A DNA stretch of 64,000 bases from positions 62,001-126,000 of the forward strand of contig DATAKL010000057.1 of assembly GCA_036261625.1 (NCBI GenBank), read 5' to 3'. The position numbers and the translations under genes were made by a program. The notes under the pieces are model-generated. The model worked only from the letters and a program-made list of their open reading frames with translations, made no database searches and was not told the origin of the DNA. Positions within the stretch are counted from its first letter, which is position 1; every line of letters starts with the position of its first letter. This document shows, one piece after another, positions 53,281 to 60,962 of this stretch. The DNA comes from JAAXKN01 sp036261625 (GTDB lineage: Bacteria; Bacteroidota; Ignavibacteria; Ignavibacteriales; SURF-24).

Positions 53281-54450
53281 TTACTTCCGCCTGAACTTCC
53301 CAGCTATCTTCTTCAGTATGTCCAAAGTGTATTCCACTTCGTCCGATGTATTCTGTGAGCCGAAAGAAAACCTGAGCGTTCCGCGGGCATCCGCGAGCGG
53401 TTTTCCCATGGCCAGAATTACATGCGAAGGCTTAAGAGTGCCCGATGTGCAGGCGGCGCCGTTGGAGGCTGCAACGCCGTTAATATCCAGATATATCAGC
53501 ATCGCCTCGGCATCGGAATTATAAAATTCATTTTTGAATGTAAAGCTTAAGACGTGAGGCAATACATCATTCCCGCCATTAATCTCAATACCCTCGGAAT
53601 CTATTGACCTAATCCCTTCAATAAAAAGATCCCTCAAGGATTTTACGTGTTCAAAATTGGCCTTCATATTTTGGGAGACAACCTTAATGGCTTCAGCAAA
53701 GCCTACTATGGCTGCCGGGTTTTCTGTTCCGCCGCGCCTGTTGCGCTCCTGTGAGCCTCCGAAAATTAAGGGGGAGAGCGGGGTTCCGCTTTTTACATAA
53801 ACTGCCCCGGCGCCTTTTGGCCCATTAATCTTATGCGAGGAAAAAGAGAGGGCGTCTGCACTAAGGGCTTTAACGTCGATCGGGACTTTCCCGAATGACT
53901 GCACGGCATCGCTGTGGAAATATGCACTGCTACAGTGAGCCAGTCCGGCCAGAGACATGATATCGTTAATTGTCCCTGTTTCATTATTGACATGCATTAC
54001 GGAAAGGAGTGACACACTTCCGGGACTTAATAATTCTTTTATCTCTTCAATGTTTGCAGAGCTTTCAGAGTTAACACGTGAAAGACTTGTAAGAAAGCCC
54101 TGTCTTGAAAGTTCTTCCAGAGTCTCCAGTACGCAGTGGTGCTCGGCACTAGTAGAAACAATGTGTCTTTTCCCTGATTCCAGCAGTTCGGTTTTGGAGA
54201 TCCCGAAAAGAGGGAAGTTATTGGCCTCAGTTCCGCCGCTTACGAAGTATATTTCCGAAGGATCGGCATTAATAAAGCCTGCAACTGCTTCCCTTGCCTC
54301 CTCAATTGCAACGCGCACTTTTCTCCCGGCTTCATGTATTGATGACGGGTTTCCGAAGTGCTCTTTCAAGAAAGGGAGCATTTTCTCTAAGACCAGGGGG
54401 TGGAGCGGTGTAGTGGCCGCATTGTCGAAATAAACTTTCCTAACTGACAC
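53281..54450 (-). CDS. Cysteine desulfurase (NifS/IscS family)
   Basis: A 389-residue PLP enzyme that takes sulfur from cysteine for Fe-S clusters or tRNA thiolation. PLP Lys is in SSHKINGPKGAG; the catalytic cysteine is in GAACTSGTLKPSHV; RRGGTEN is the family signature. It starts KVYFDNAATTPLHPLV. No iscU or mnmA is adjacent; it is the last gene of a birA-coaX-desulfurase run, 11 bp after coaX. Confidence 0.94.
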   Translation of the reverse strand: MSVRKVYFDNAATTPLHPLVLEKMLPFLKEHFGNPSSIHEAGRKVRVAIEEAREAVAGFINADPSEIYFVSGGTEANNFPLFGISKTELLESGKRHIVSTSAEHHCVLETLEELSRQGFLTSLSRVNSESSANIEEIKELLSPGSVSLLSVMHVNNETGTINDIMSLAGLAHCSSAYFHSDAVQSFGKVPIDVKALSADALSFSSHKINGPKGAGAVYVKSGTPLSPLIFGGSQERNRRGGTENPAAIVGFAEAIKVVSQNMKANFEHVKSLRDLFIEGIRSIDSEGIEINGGNDVLPHVLSFTFKNEFYNSDAEAMLIYLDINGVAASNGAACTSGTLKPSHVILAMGKPLADARGTLRFSFGSQNTSDEVEYTLDILKKIAGKFRRK

Positions 54451-54461
54451 TTAAATTCCTT

Positions 54462-55238
54462 TCAATCACTTACGTTCCTTTCAAAAACCGATTTCACCCC
54501 GCGCAGGACGAGGTCTTCAACCAAAAGATGTTCATGCTTAAGATGATGTTCTATAAGGGGTGCATTTCCGCCCGTTGTATAGAGTTTTACCGTTTTAGCC
54601 CCAAATTCATTTTCCAGATAACAGATGGAAGACTCAATCAGACTCAGCGTTGAATTAAGAATTCCGCTTGCAATAGATGAGCGAGTATTCTTACCTATAA
54701 AACTCTTATAATCATTCTCAATTGAAATATGAGGAAGCTGTGCCGTATTTACCTTAAGCGAATTTGCCATTGTAGACATGCCCGGCATTATAATGCCGCC
54801 TGAGAAGACCCCGTTATACTTTACAACATTTACCGTAGTTGCAGTTCCCAGATCGACAGTAATAATGAAGGTCTTATCACTATAGCTTTTGAATTCCTCT
54901 TCTGAGGCTCTGAAAATGGAGAAGGCGCCTTCGGCAGAACAGATCCTGTCTATTCCGAGCGAGTGAGGGGTTTCATAGTCGATCTTCAGGTTGAACCTGG
55001 ATTCGTGAGTAATAACGAAGGGATCTATCTTAAACTCACGTAAGAAGAACTCCCGAAGCTCAAGAGTTACAGAGGGCACAACGGAAGATATGGCAACCTG
55101 CTTTATTTCGCTATGGCGGCGGAACCATTCCAGGGGCAATAAGCCGCGGGAGCTTATTTTAAGCTCCCTCAGGAGGCCAGACGTGTCATAAAGAGCAAAT
55201 TTAATTCTGGTGTTGCCAATATCGCATGCAAGGATCAT
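54462..55238 (-). CDS. coaX: Type III pantothenate kinase
   Basis: A 258-residue ASKHA-fold kinase for the first step of coenzyme A synthesis. It shows N-terminal DIGNTRIKFALYD (phosphate-1), the central DLGTATTVNVV and GIIMPGMSTMANSL. Its ATG overlaps the birA stop by one base (TAATG), so the two are translationally coupled; BirA and CoaX are a common pair. Confidence 0.95.
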   Translation of the reverse strand: MILACDIGNTRIKFALYDTSGLLRELKISSRGLLPLEWFRRHSEIKQVAISSVVPSVTLELREFFLREFKIDPFVITHESRFNLKIDYETPHSLGIDRICSAEGAFSIFRASEEEFKSYSDKTFIITVDLGTATTVNVVKYNGVFSGGIIMPGMSTMANSLKVNTAQLPHISIENDYKSFIGKNTRSSIASGILNSTLSLIESSICYLENEFGAKTVKLYTTGGNAPLIEHHLKHEHLLVEDLVLRGVKSVFERNVSD

Positions 55239-56005
55239 TATCTAAGGCTCACATCCCCGAAATGGATCTTTTCGACCGTGTCCCTTCCGGTTCTAAGCAT
55301 AAGATATCCCTGCTCGTCAACGTCTTCAAATATTCCGCTTTTTTCGAGGTTTTCATCCTGAATCATAACCTTCTCGCCAATCATCCTGCAGCGCTCCTTC
55401 CAGTCGTTAAGCACGCCCTCCGGATTTTCGTCAACTCTGTTTAAGAGGTCCTCAAAGTTATTCAGCAGATCGCTAAGGACCCTTTCACGGTCAACTTCCT
55501 GGTTAAGTTCCTTGCGTATGGAGGTCGGAGGGATGAGGAAACTCCCCTGGAATATAGACTGGTTAACATTAAATCCTATTCCGATAACAAGTTTATTTAT
55601 CTTGTTTCCCCTGATGGTGGATTCCATGAGGATCCCTGAAATTTTCTGCCTGCCGATTAAAACGTCATTAGGCCATTTGAGGTTAACCCTTATCTGGAAG
55701 AGGTTCTCAAGAGTATATGAAACCGCCAGAGCGGCAGCAAAGTTTATGAGATTAACCTTCTTTTCATTAATTCTTCTTTTCAGCAGGATTGAAAATGTTA
55801 GGTTCTGATCCTTAGCACTGTACCATTTCCTGTCTTTTCTTCCCCGGCCGTTATTCTGCTTTTCAGCAAGAAGCACTGTCCCGTCTGTATCGATATCACC
55901 TTCCAGGAGCATTGCATTTGTAGATTCGACTTCTTCACAATAGATAAAGTTTCTGCCTATTACATCGGTATCCAGCTTTATCTCAAAATTTTCAAAATTG
56001 AACAA
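55238..56005 (-). CDS. birA: Biotin--[acetyl-CoA-carboxylase] ligase, class I
   Basis: A 255-residue biotin protein ligase without an N-terminal DNA-binding domain, so it is not a repressor. Motifs are EVESTNAML, the biotinyl-AMP loop KQNNGRGRKDRKWYS and LKWPNDVLI. The start is TTG 56005 with GAGGT upstream on the minus strand. It attaches biotin to carboxylase subunits. Confidence 0.94.
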   Translation of the reverse strand: MFNFENFEIKLDTDVIGRNFIYCEEVESTNAMLLEGDIDTDGTVLLAEKQNNGRGRKDRKWYSAKDQNLTFSILLKRRINEKKVNLINFAAALAVSYTLENLFQIRVNLKWPNDVLIGRQKISGILMESTIRGNKINKLVIGIGFNVNQSIFQGSFLIPPTSIRKELNQEVDRERVLSDLLNNFEDLLNRVDENPEGVLNDWKERCRMIGEKVMIQDENLEKSGIFEDVDEQGYLMLRTGRDTVEKIHFGDVSLR

Positions 56006-56107
56006 ATTCTACCTCAATTATTTACACAAATTTAGCAATTGCTTTGGAAAAATAAAAATTCAATTCTTCTGCCTTAAATCTCTGAGAGGAGAAAAATTCT
56101 GCCAAAA

Positions 56108-56154
56108 TGTCAAGCTGCCTGACAAAATGACGCAGCCTTTGACATAATGTCGCA
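56108..56154 (+). promoter_or_regulatory. Palindromes and direct repeats upstream of the hsp20 promoter
   Basis: TGTCA-N7-TGACA (56108-56124) is a perfect inverted repeat. TGACAAAATGACGCA (56120-56134) and TGACATAATGTCGCA (56140-56154) are direct repeats with two mismatches, and the latter contains GACAT-A-ATGTC. They lie about 60-110 bp upstream of the -24 box, the right distance for enhancer-binding-protein sites. The protein is unknown. Confidence 0.6.
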
Positions 56155-56215
56155 CATAAAATGCTTAGGCAACTTTGAAGTGCTCAAAAAACGCTGTTTT
56201 TGAGGTATTTTATCT

Positions 56216-56232
56216 TTGGCACGGCAGTTGAA
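56216..56232 (+). promoter_or_regulatory. Sigma-54-like (-24/-12) promoter of hsp20
   Basis: TTGGCACG (56216-56223), GCAG, then TTGAA (56228-56232) matches the consensus TGGCACG-N4-TTGCW in all but one base of the -12 element. It is 40 bp upstream of the hsp20 ATG. The C to A change in the -12 GC is a real weakness. rpoN is not in this window. Confidence 0.6.
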
Positions 56233-56272
56233 CTAATATAAGTGTAGAGATAATAAAAAGGAGGATAAGAAA

Positions 56273-56707
56273 ATGGCAGTCATTAAATTTGAACCCTTAA
56301 AAGAGCTGGAGAATTTCAGCAACCGCGTTCAGAGATATTTTGAGGATTTTCCGGGTTTCGGTATGGATCTTTCGGGTGCTTTCAGCCCGAGGATAGATAT
56401 TTCGGAAGATGAAAAGCATCTTTATGTTGAAGCCGAACTGCCTGGAATAAGGAAAGAAGACTTAAAGATTACGCTCCACGACAATATCCTCACACTTAGA
56501 GGCGAGAAAAAGAGAGTCGAAGAGCAGAAAGACAAGAATTTCTACAGGAATGAGAGAACATACGGCACTTTCACCAGAAGTTTTACACTGCCTGTTGAGG
56601 TGGATTCTGATAAAGTTGACGCAAAATTTGAAGACGGCGCTCTGATGATCAAAATGGAAAAGATCAATCCGAAACCCGTCAATGAAAAGGAAATTAAATT
56701 ATCATAA
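56273..56707 (+). CDS. hsp20: Small heat-shock protein (Hsp20/alpha-crystallin), first copy
   Basis: A 144-residue sHSP with the alpha-crystallin domain (about 40-140, SPRIDISEDEKHLYVEAELPGIRKEDLKI, GEKKRVEEQKDKNFYRNER) and a short C-terminal IxI-like tail. It binds unfolding proteins without ATP for later refolding by DnaK, whose gene follows. A strong SD AAGGAGGA lies 7 bp upstream. Expression is probably stress-induced via the promoter described above. Confidence 0.94.
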   Translation: MAVIKFEPLKELENFSNRVQRYFEDFPGFGMDLSGAFSPRIDISEDEKHLYVEAELPGIRKEDLKITLHDNILTLRGEKKRVEEQKDKNFYRNERTYGTFTRSFTLPVEVDSDKVDAKFEDGALMIKMEKINPKPVNEKEIKLS

Positions 56708-56724
56708 AACCAGATGAATTTGAG

Positions 56725-56762
56725 GCGGCAGAATGCGGATCCCAAATCGATTATTCTGCCGC
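56725..56762 (+). terminator. hsp20-dnaK intergenic hairpin
   Basis: A 10-bp stem (GCGGCAGAAT / ATTCTGCCGC) with an 18-nt loop and no T-run after it. A stabiliser of the hsp20 message or a weak attenuator before dnaK is inferred. Confidence 0.45.
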
Positions 56763-56792
56763 AATTACTAACAAAGAAAGGGGAGATAAATA

Positions 56793-58736
56793 ATGGGAAA
56801 AATAATAGGAATTGACTTGGGTACTACTAACTCGTGCGTAGCGGTTATGGAAGGTAACGACCCGGTGGTTATTCCCAATTCCGAAGGCGGTAGAACTACT
56901 CCTTCTATCGTTGCTTTTACTAAAAATGGAGAAAGATTAGTTGGCCAGTCTGCAAAACGCCAGGCTGTAACAAACCCGAAGAATACCGTGTTTTCTATAA
57001 AGAGATTTATGGGAAGAAGAATGGATGAGGTCACCTCAGAAATGACTAAAGTGCCTTACCAGGTTGTTGCCGGCGACGGGAACTCAGCACGCGTTCAGAT
57101 AGGCGACAGGGTGTATTCACCACCCGAAATCAGCGCTATGATTCTTCAGAAGATGAAGAAGACAGCTGAAGATTACCTGGGGCAGGAAGTAACCGAGGCA
57201 GTTATTACTGTTCCTGCTTACTTCAACGACTCGCAGCGCCAGGCAACCAAAGATGCCGGCGAAATTGCAGGCCTTAAGGTAAGAAGAATAATTAACGAAC
57301 CTACTGCCGCAGCATTGGCTTACGGCCTGGATAAAAAAGGCAAAGACGAGCTGGTTGCTGTTTATGATCTTGGCGGCGGTACATTCGATATTTCAATACT
57401 CCAGCTTGGCGAAGGAGTTTTTGAAGTTAAATCCACCAACGGCGACGGCCACCTTGGCGGTGACGACTTTGACCAGAGACTTATAGATCACCTGGCCGAT
57501 GAGTTTAAGAAACAGGAAGGCATCGATCTTAGAAACGATCCGATGGCTCTTCAGAGACTGAAAGAAGCAGCTGAAAAGGCAAAAATTGAACTGTCGAACT
57601 CACTTCAGACAGACGTTAATCTGCCTTTTATTACGGCTACTCAGGAAGGTCCCAAGCACTTGAACATTACAATTACAAGAGCCAAGTTCGAGCAGTTAAT
57701 TGACGACCTGATCGAAAGAACAGTAGGCCCCTGCGAAAAGGCAATGAGGGATGCCGGAGTAACCCCGTCGCAGATTGATGAGGTTATCTTAGTCGGCGGT
57801 TCTACAAGAGTTCCGAAGGTTCAGGAGCTGGTAAAGAAACTGTTCAACAAAGAACCCCACAGAGGTGTTAACCCTGATGAAGTAGTGGCAATAGGCGCTG
57901 CTATACAGGGCGGCGTGCTTACAGGCGACGTAAAAGACGTCCTCTTACTGGATGTTACTCCTTTGTCACTCGGTATTGAAACCTTAGGCGGCGTTATGAC
58001 TACGCTCATTCCTGCCAACACGACAATACCTACAAAGAAGAGCGAGATATTCTCAACAGCAAGCGACAGCCAGCCCTCTGTTGAAATTCACGTTCTGCAG
58101 GGCGAACGCTCAATGGCCAGCGACAACAGAAGCTTAGGCCGCTTCCATCTCGATGGAATTCCGCCTGCACCAAGAGGCATTCCTCAGATCGAAGTGACAT
58201 TTGACATAGATGCTAACGGTATTCTGCACGTAAGTGCAAAGGACCGCGGTACCGGAAAAGAGCAGAGCATCAGAATTACATCTTCGAGCGGTTTGAATAA
58301 AGACGAAATCGAAAAGATGAAAAACGATGCCAAGTCTCATGCAGCTGAAGATAAGAAGAGAAAAGAAGGTATTGAAATCAAGAACCAGGCCGACAACCTT
58401 GTCTTCCAGACAAAGAAGCAGCTCGATGAAATGAAGGATAAAATACCGGCTGATTCCAAAAACAGGCTTGAAAGCGAAATCAAGAAAGTGGAAGACGCCA
58501 TTGCAAGCAACAATACAGATACAATCAAGTCTGCAACGGATTCACTCAATAAGGTCTGGAACGAAGTAGCTTCACAGCTCTACCAGCAGACCGGTGGACA
58601 ACCGGGCGGAGCACAGCAGGGACAGCCAGGCTCTCAGCAGGGTGGTCCTCAGGCCCAGGAAGCCGGCAAGGAAAAAGACGTGCAGGATGCTTCCTATGAA
58701 GTTGTTGATGACGAAGAAAAGAAGAAAAAACAGTAA
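56793..58736 (+). CDS. dnaK: Chaperone DnaK (Hsp70)
   Basis: A 647-residue Hsp70. The ATPase domain has IGIDLGTTNSCVAV (5-18) and VYDLGGGTFDISI, a hydrophobic linker near DVLLLDVTPLSLGIE, a substrate domain and a helical lid, then a Gly/Gln-rich tail ending in EVVDDEEKKKKQ. ATP-driven folding with DnaJ and GrpE, neither of which is adjacent. The start has AAAGGGGAGA upstream. Confidence 0.98.
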   Translation: MGKIIGIDLGTTNSCVAVMEGNDPVVIPNSEGGRTTPSIVAFTKNGERLVGQSAKRQAVTNPKNTVFSIKRFMGRRMDEVTSEMTKVPYQVVAGDGNSARVQIGDRVYSPPEISAMILQKMKKTAEDYLGQEVTEAVITVPAYFNDSQRQATKDAGEIAGLKVRRIINEPTAAALAYGLDKKGKDELVAVYDLGGGTFDISILQLGEGVFEVKSTNGDGHLGGDDFDQRLIDHLADEFKKQEGIDLRNDPMALQRLKEAAEKAKIELSNSLQTDVNLPFITATQEGPKHLNITITRAKFEQLIDDLIERTVGPCEKAMRDAGVTPSQIDEVILVGGSTRVPKVQELVKKLFNKEPHRGVNPDEVVAIGAAIQGGVLTGDVKDVLLLDVTPLSLGIETLGGVMTTLIPANTTIPTKKSEIFSTASDSQPSVEIHVLQGERSMASDNRSLGRFHLDGIPPAPRGIPQIEVTFDIDANGILHVSAKDRGTGKEQSIRITSSSGLNKDEIEKMKNDAKSHAAEDKKRKEGIEIKNQADNLVFQTKKQLDEMKDKIPADSKNRLESEIKKVEDAIASNNTDTIKSATDSLNKVWNEVASQLYQQTGGQPGGAQQGQPGSQQGGPQAQEAGKEKDVQDASYEVVDDEEKKKKQ

Positions 58737-58747
58737 TCTTTCATTCT

Positions 58748-58777
58748 CATGCAGGGCAGAGTAAACTGCCCTGCATG
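58748..58777 (+). terminator. Hairpin after dnaK
   Basis: A perfect 12-bp stem (CATGCAGGGCAG / CTGCCCTGCATG) with a 6-nt loop, 11 bp after the dnaK stop, followed by TTCTAAAT. A terminator without a strong T-tract, or an mRNA end. Confidence 0.6.
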
Positions 58778-58814
58778 TTCTAAATAACTTTCCGGTTCCC
58801 TTTTACAAAAAAGT

Positions 58815-58844
58815 TTGAAATTATGTTTGCGGAAGAGTTATAAT
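58815..58844 (+). promoter_or_regulatory. Promoter of the second hsp20
   Basis: TTGAAA (58815-58820), an 18-bp spacer, then TATAAT (58839-58844), a perfect -10. It lies 43 bp before the likely start codon. This is a sigma-70-like design, unlike the -24/-12 element of the first hsp20. Confidence 0.6.
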
Positions 58845-58887
58845 TATGAATTTTATAAAAATAAAAATTTTACAAAGGAGGAACAAA

Positions 58888-59286
58888 ATGGAAAACAATA
58901 AGGATCTAGTTCAGGTACAGGAAACCCAGAAGACAAGCTGGGATGAGGCCCTTGAAAAAGAAAGCTGGGTCGGTCCGCTTGTAGACATATATGAAACCGA
59001 TGATGCATTTACGCTTATTGCCGACATGCCGGGGGTTTCGAAGGACGATGTAAGGATAAAGCTGGAAGACGGCGATCTGGTCATAATGGGCAGGATAGAC
59101 TTTATGGACAGAATTAACAAAAGATATATCTTAAATGAAACTCAGATAGGCAACTTCTACCGCAAGTTCCACGTTGCCGACGGCGTTGATGATTCCAAAA
59201 TTGATGCCCGCCTGGAAAACGGACAGCTTAAGATCCACATGCCGAAGCTTGAGAGATTAAAACCCAAAAACATAGAGATAAAGTAA
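58888..59286 (+). CDS. Small heat-shock protein (Hsp20), second copy
   Basis: A 132-residue sHSP, divergent from the first. The start ATG 58888 is chosen since AAAGGAGG lies just upstream; an in-frame ATG at 58846 would sit within the promoter's start region. The alpha-crystallin domain runs from about residue 30 (VDIYETDDAFTLIADMPGVSKDDVRI) to the end, including RYILNETQIGNFYRKFHV. It lacks the first copy's arginine-rich loop sequence. An intrinsic terminator follows. Confidence 0.92.
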   Translation: MENNKDLVQVQETQKTSWDEALEKESWVGPLVDIYETDDAFTLIADMPGVSKDDVRIKLEDGDLVIMGRIDFMDRINKRYILNETQIGNFYRKFHVADGVDDSKIDARLENGQLKIHMPKLERLKPKNIEIK

Positions 59287-59304
59287 AAAATATCTCCTTT
59301 CTTT

Positions 59305-59330
59305 AAACCCGCTTAAATGGCGGGTTTTTT
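59305..59330 (+). terminator. Intrinsic terminator after the second hsp20
   Basis: Stem AAACCCGC / GCGGGTTT, 7-nt loop, then T-rich tail TTT. It closes the heat-shock cluster. Confidence 0.85.
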
Positions 59331-59424
59331 ATTGCCTAAAGCCGGAATATTAATCATTTCGGTATCTTGCTTCTTTTATTTTATTTCACCAATATGCCTT
59401 CACATTTCACAAAAATTATGACCC

Positions 59425-59706
59425 ATGACTAAAGCCTTAAATATTCTGGAAATTTTTGTTTTCGTAATTATTCTGGCATTAATAATCTACAAGGATTCGG
59501 TAACTTCCAATGCCTTATCTTTATTTTTTGTATTTATGGCTATAATTATTTTCCTCATAATCCTTGTTATTAAGGCCATATTAACAAAAACTATTTTTTT
59601 CAATAAAATAGGAAAGAAAAATCACCTGATAATTTTGATGCAATGGCCATCCTTTACCTGCTCATTATTTTTATCATCGGTTTTATATCATTTATCCTTT
59701 ATATAA
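59425..59706 (+). CDS. Small hydrophobic hypothetical protein
   Basis: A 93-residue open frame with two or three hydrophobic segments (about 7-22, 30-50, 69-90) joined by short basic loops. No family is recognised. The region is very AT-rich, which favours chance hydrophobic frames, and there is no good Shine-Dalgarno. It could be a small membrane protein or not a gene at all. Confidence 0.35.
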   Translation: MTKALNILEIFVFVIILALIIYKDSVTSNALSLFFVFMAIIIFLIILVIKAILTKTIFFNKIGKKNHLIILMQWPSFTCSLFLSSVLYHLSFI

Positions 59707-59820
59707 ATTTTATTTGGTAATCATTTTAAGCAGCAATGCTAATTTAGATTATATAAATAGCCACATTACAAGAATATAAAATACCATTGAAAGGTGAGCA
59801 TCCTAAATGGCGCAGATATT

Positions 59821-59938
59821 AAGCCCCGATGAGGGGCGCATTGTCTATAGCCCGGGGTGACCAAATCCCGAAGGGATGCGGGAACCCCGGGAAACGAATC
59901 CCCCACACCCCAGAGCCCCGATGAGGGGCGACATGTAA
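59821..59938 (+). repeat. Left REP-like arm with three hairpins
   Basis: GCCCCGATGAGGGGC occurs at 59823-59837 and 59915-59929, each a 5-bp stem with a GATGA loop. Between them lies a nested palindrome at 59851-59891: outer CCCGGGGT / ACCCCGGG, inner ATCCC-GAA-GGGAT. The 355-bp stretch between the neighbouring genes holds nothing else recognisable. Confidence 0.85.
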
Positions 59939-60061
59939 CTGGAATTGGTGGAATATGAAAACCAAAATGCCTGAAATTAAATCTCAAATGCATTAAATTA
60001 AAAACAATTATTTCTCTATCCCTTTATTCTGCCGTGTCTTCTTTTTCAATGTTTTCTTCTC

Positions 60062-60565
60062 TTATGTTTTCTCCTCCTCCATAATCCACCTGAAGAGGTA
60101 TTTACTTTCATACTCCACAGCAAAATCCTTCAGGATCTTCATGTATTCTTCCTTGAATGACCTCTTCCTGTGGTGTTCTTCCTGGTTCTGAATGTATGAG
60201 ATAACCTGGCTTATGTGACTCCTGGAATATGAGAACACACCATAGCCCTCCTGCCACTTAAAATCTTTTGACCATCCTTTTCTTATTATGAACTCGGTTG
60301 AGCATGATTTAACATCTCTGACTATCCCGGAAACAGAAGAACGGGGCAGGTAGGAGATGAGCATATGAACATGATCGGGCATGGCCTTTATGGCCAGCAT
60401 CTTATTGCCCTTACTCTGAAGAATTCCCGTCATGTACTTCTGGAGTTCTTCTGAAAAATCGGGCCTTATCATATCTTCCCTGTTTTTTACTGCAAATACA
60501 ATGTGGAGATAGACCTGGTGGAAGGTATCAGACCTGAAGCCTTGTGTTTTTGATGTCTCATCCAT
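60062..60565 (-). CDS. REP-associated tyrosine transposase (IS200-like Y1)
   Basis: A 167-residue Y1_Tnp HUH protein. The metal-binding HUH motif is H65-V-H67 in MPDHVHMLISYLP; the catalytic tyrosine is Y124 in VISYIQNQEEHH; the downstream HHRKRSFKEEY signature is typical of stand-alone RAYT proteins. It nicks single-stranded DNA at hairpins, here presumably the flanking arms. It looks intact, and no TnpB/IscB partner is present. Confidence 0.9.
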   Translation of the reverse strand: MDETSKTQGFRSDTFHQVYLHIVFAVKNREDMIRPDFSEELQKYMTGILQSKGNKMLAIKAMPDHVHMLISYLPRSSVSGIVRDVKSCSTEFIIRKGWSKDFKWQEGYGVFSYSRSHISQVISYIQNQEEHHRKRSFKEEYMKILKDFAVEYESKYLFRWIMEEEKT

Positions 60566-60687
60566 TGTTAATGCTTTTTTATAAATTGTTAATGTGTGTG
60601 ATTTAATGATAATTTAAGCCAAAAGGTCAATTTATGTAATGAATGGTGTCACAATAATTTAGAGATCCTTACATTTCACCCTTCAGC

Positions 60688-60807
60688 TTACATGTCGCCC
60701 CTCATCGGGGCTCTGAAATCATTGGGGATCCGCTACCCGGGGGTTCCCTCATCCCTTCGGGATTTGGTCACCCCGGGCTACAGACAAAGCGCCCCTCATC
60801 GGGGCTT
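60688..60807 (-). repeat. Right REP-like arm, inverted copy of the left arm
   Basis: Read on the minus strand it repeats the left arm: GCCCCGATGAGGGGC, a central nested palindrome with ATCCCGAAGGGAT, then a second GCCCCGATGAGGGGC and GACATGTAA. A few substitutions occur in the spacer. It lies in the 397-bp gap before the M1 peptidase gene; the remaining about 155 bp are AT-rich and show no clear feature. Confidence 0.85.
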
Positions 60808-60962
60808 AGATGACTGGCCGTTTAAAGGAGCTCGGATTCCAATATAGTTTCCCACGAAATTAATTCATTCCTGTCATTTTGTTTTATTGTAAACGTGCTT
60901 ATTTTTCATCAACAGATTTTTATAACTGAAACAAATAACAAACTCTTTACTATAAACAGGCA

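Larger units (their letters stand above)
59821..60807. mobile_element. REP/RAYT element: IS200-like transposase between inverted REP-like arms
   Basis: Two arms of about 118-120 bp face each other in opposite orientation around a minus-strand Y1 transposase gene. Both carry GCCCCGATGAGGGGC twice and the central GGTGACCAAATCCCGAAGGG. The arrangement suggests a self-contained unit of 987 bp rather than two unrelated REP copies. No target duplication could be identified at the ends. Confidence 0.75.

Noticed and set aside
53281..56005. BirA as biotin-operon repressor
   Set aside because: The protein lacks the N-terminal helix-turn-helix domain of repressor-type BirA.
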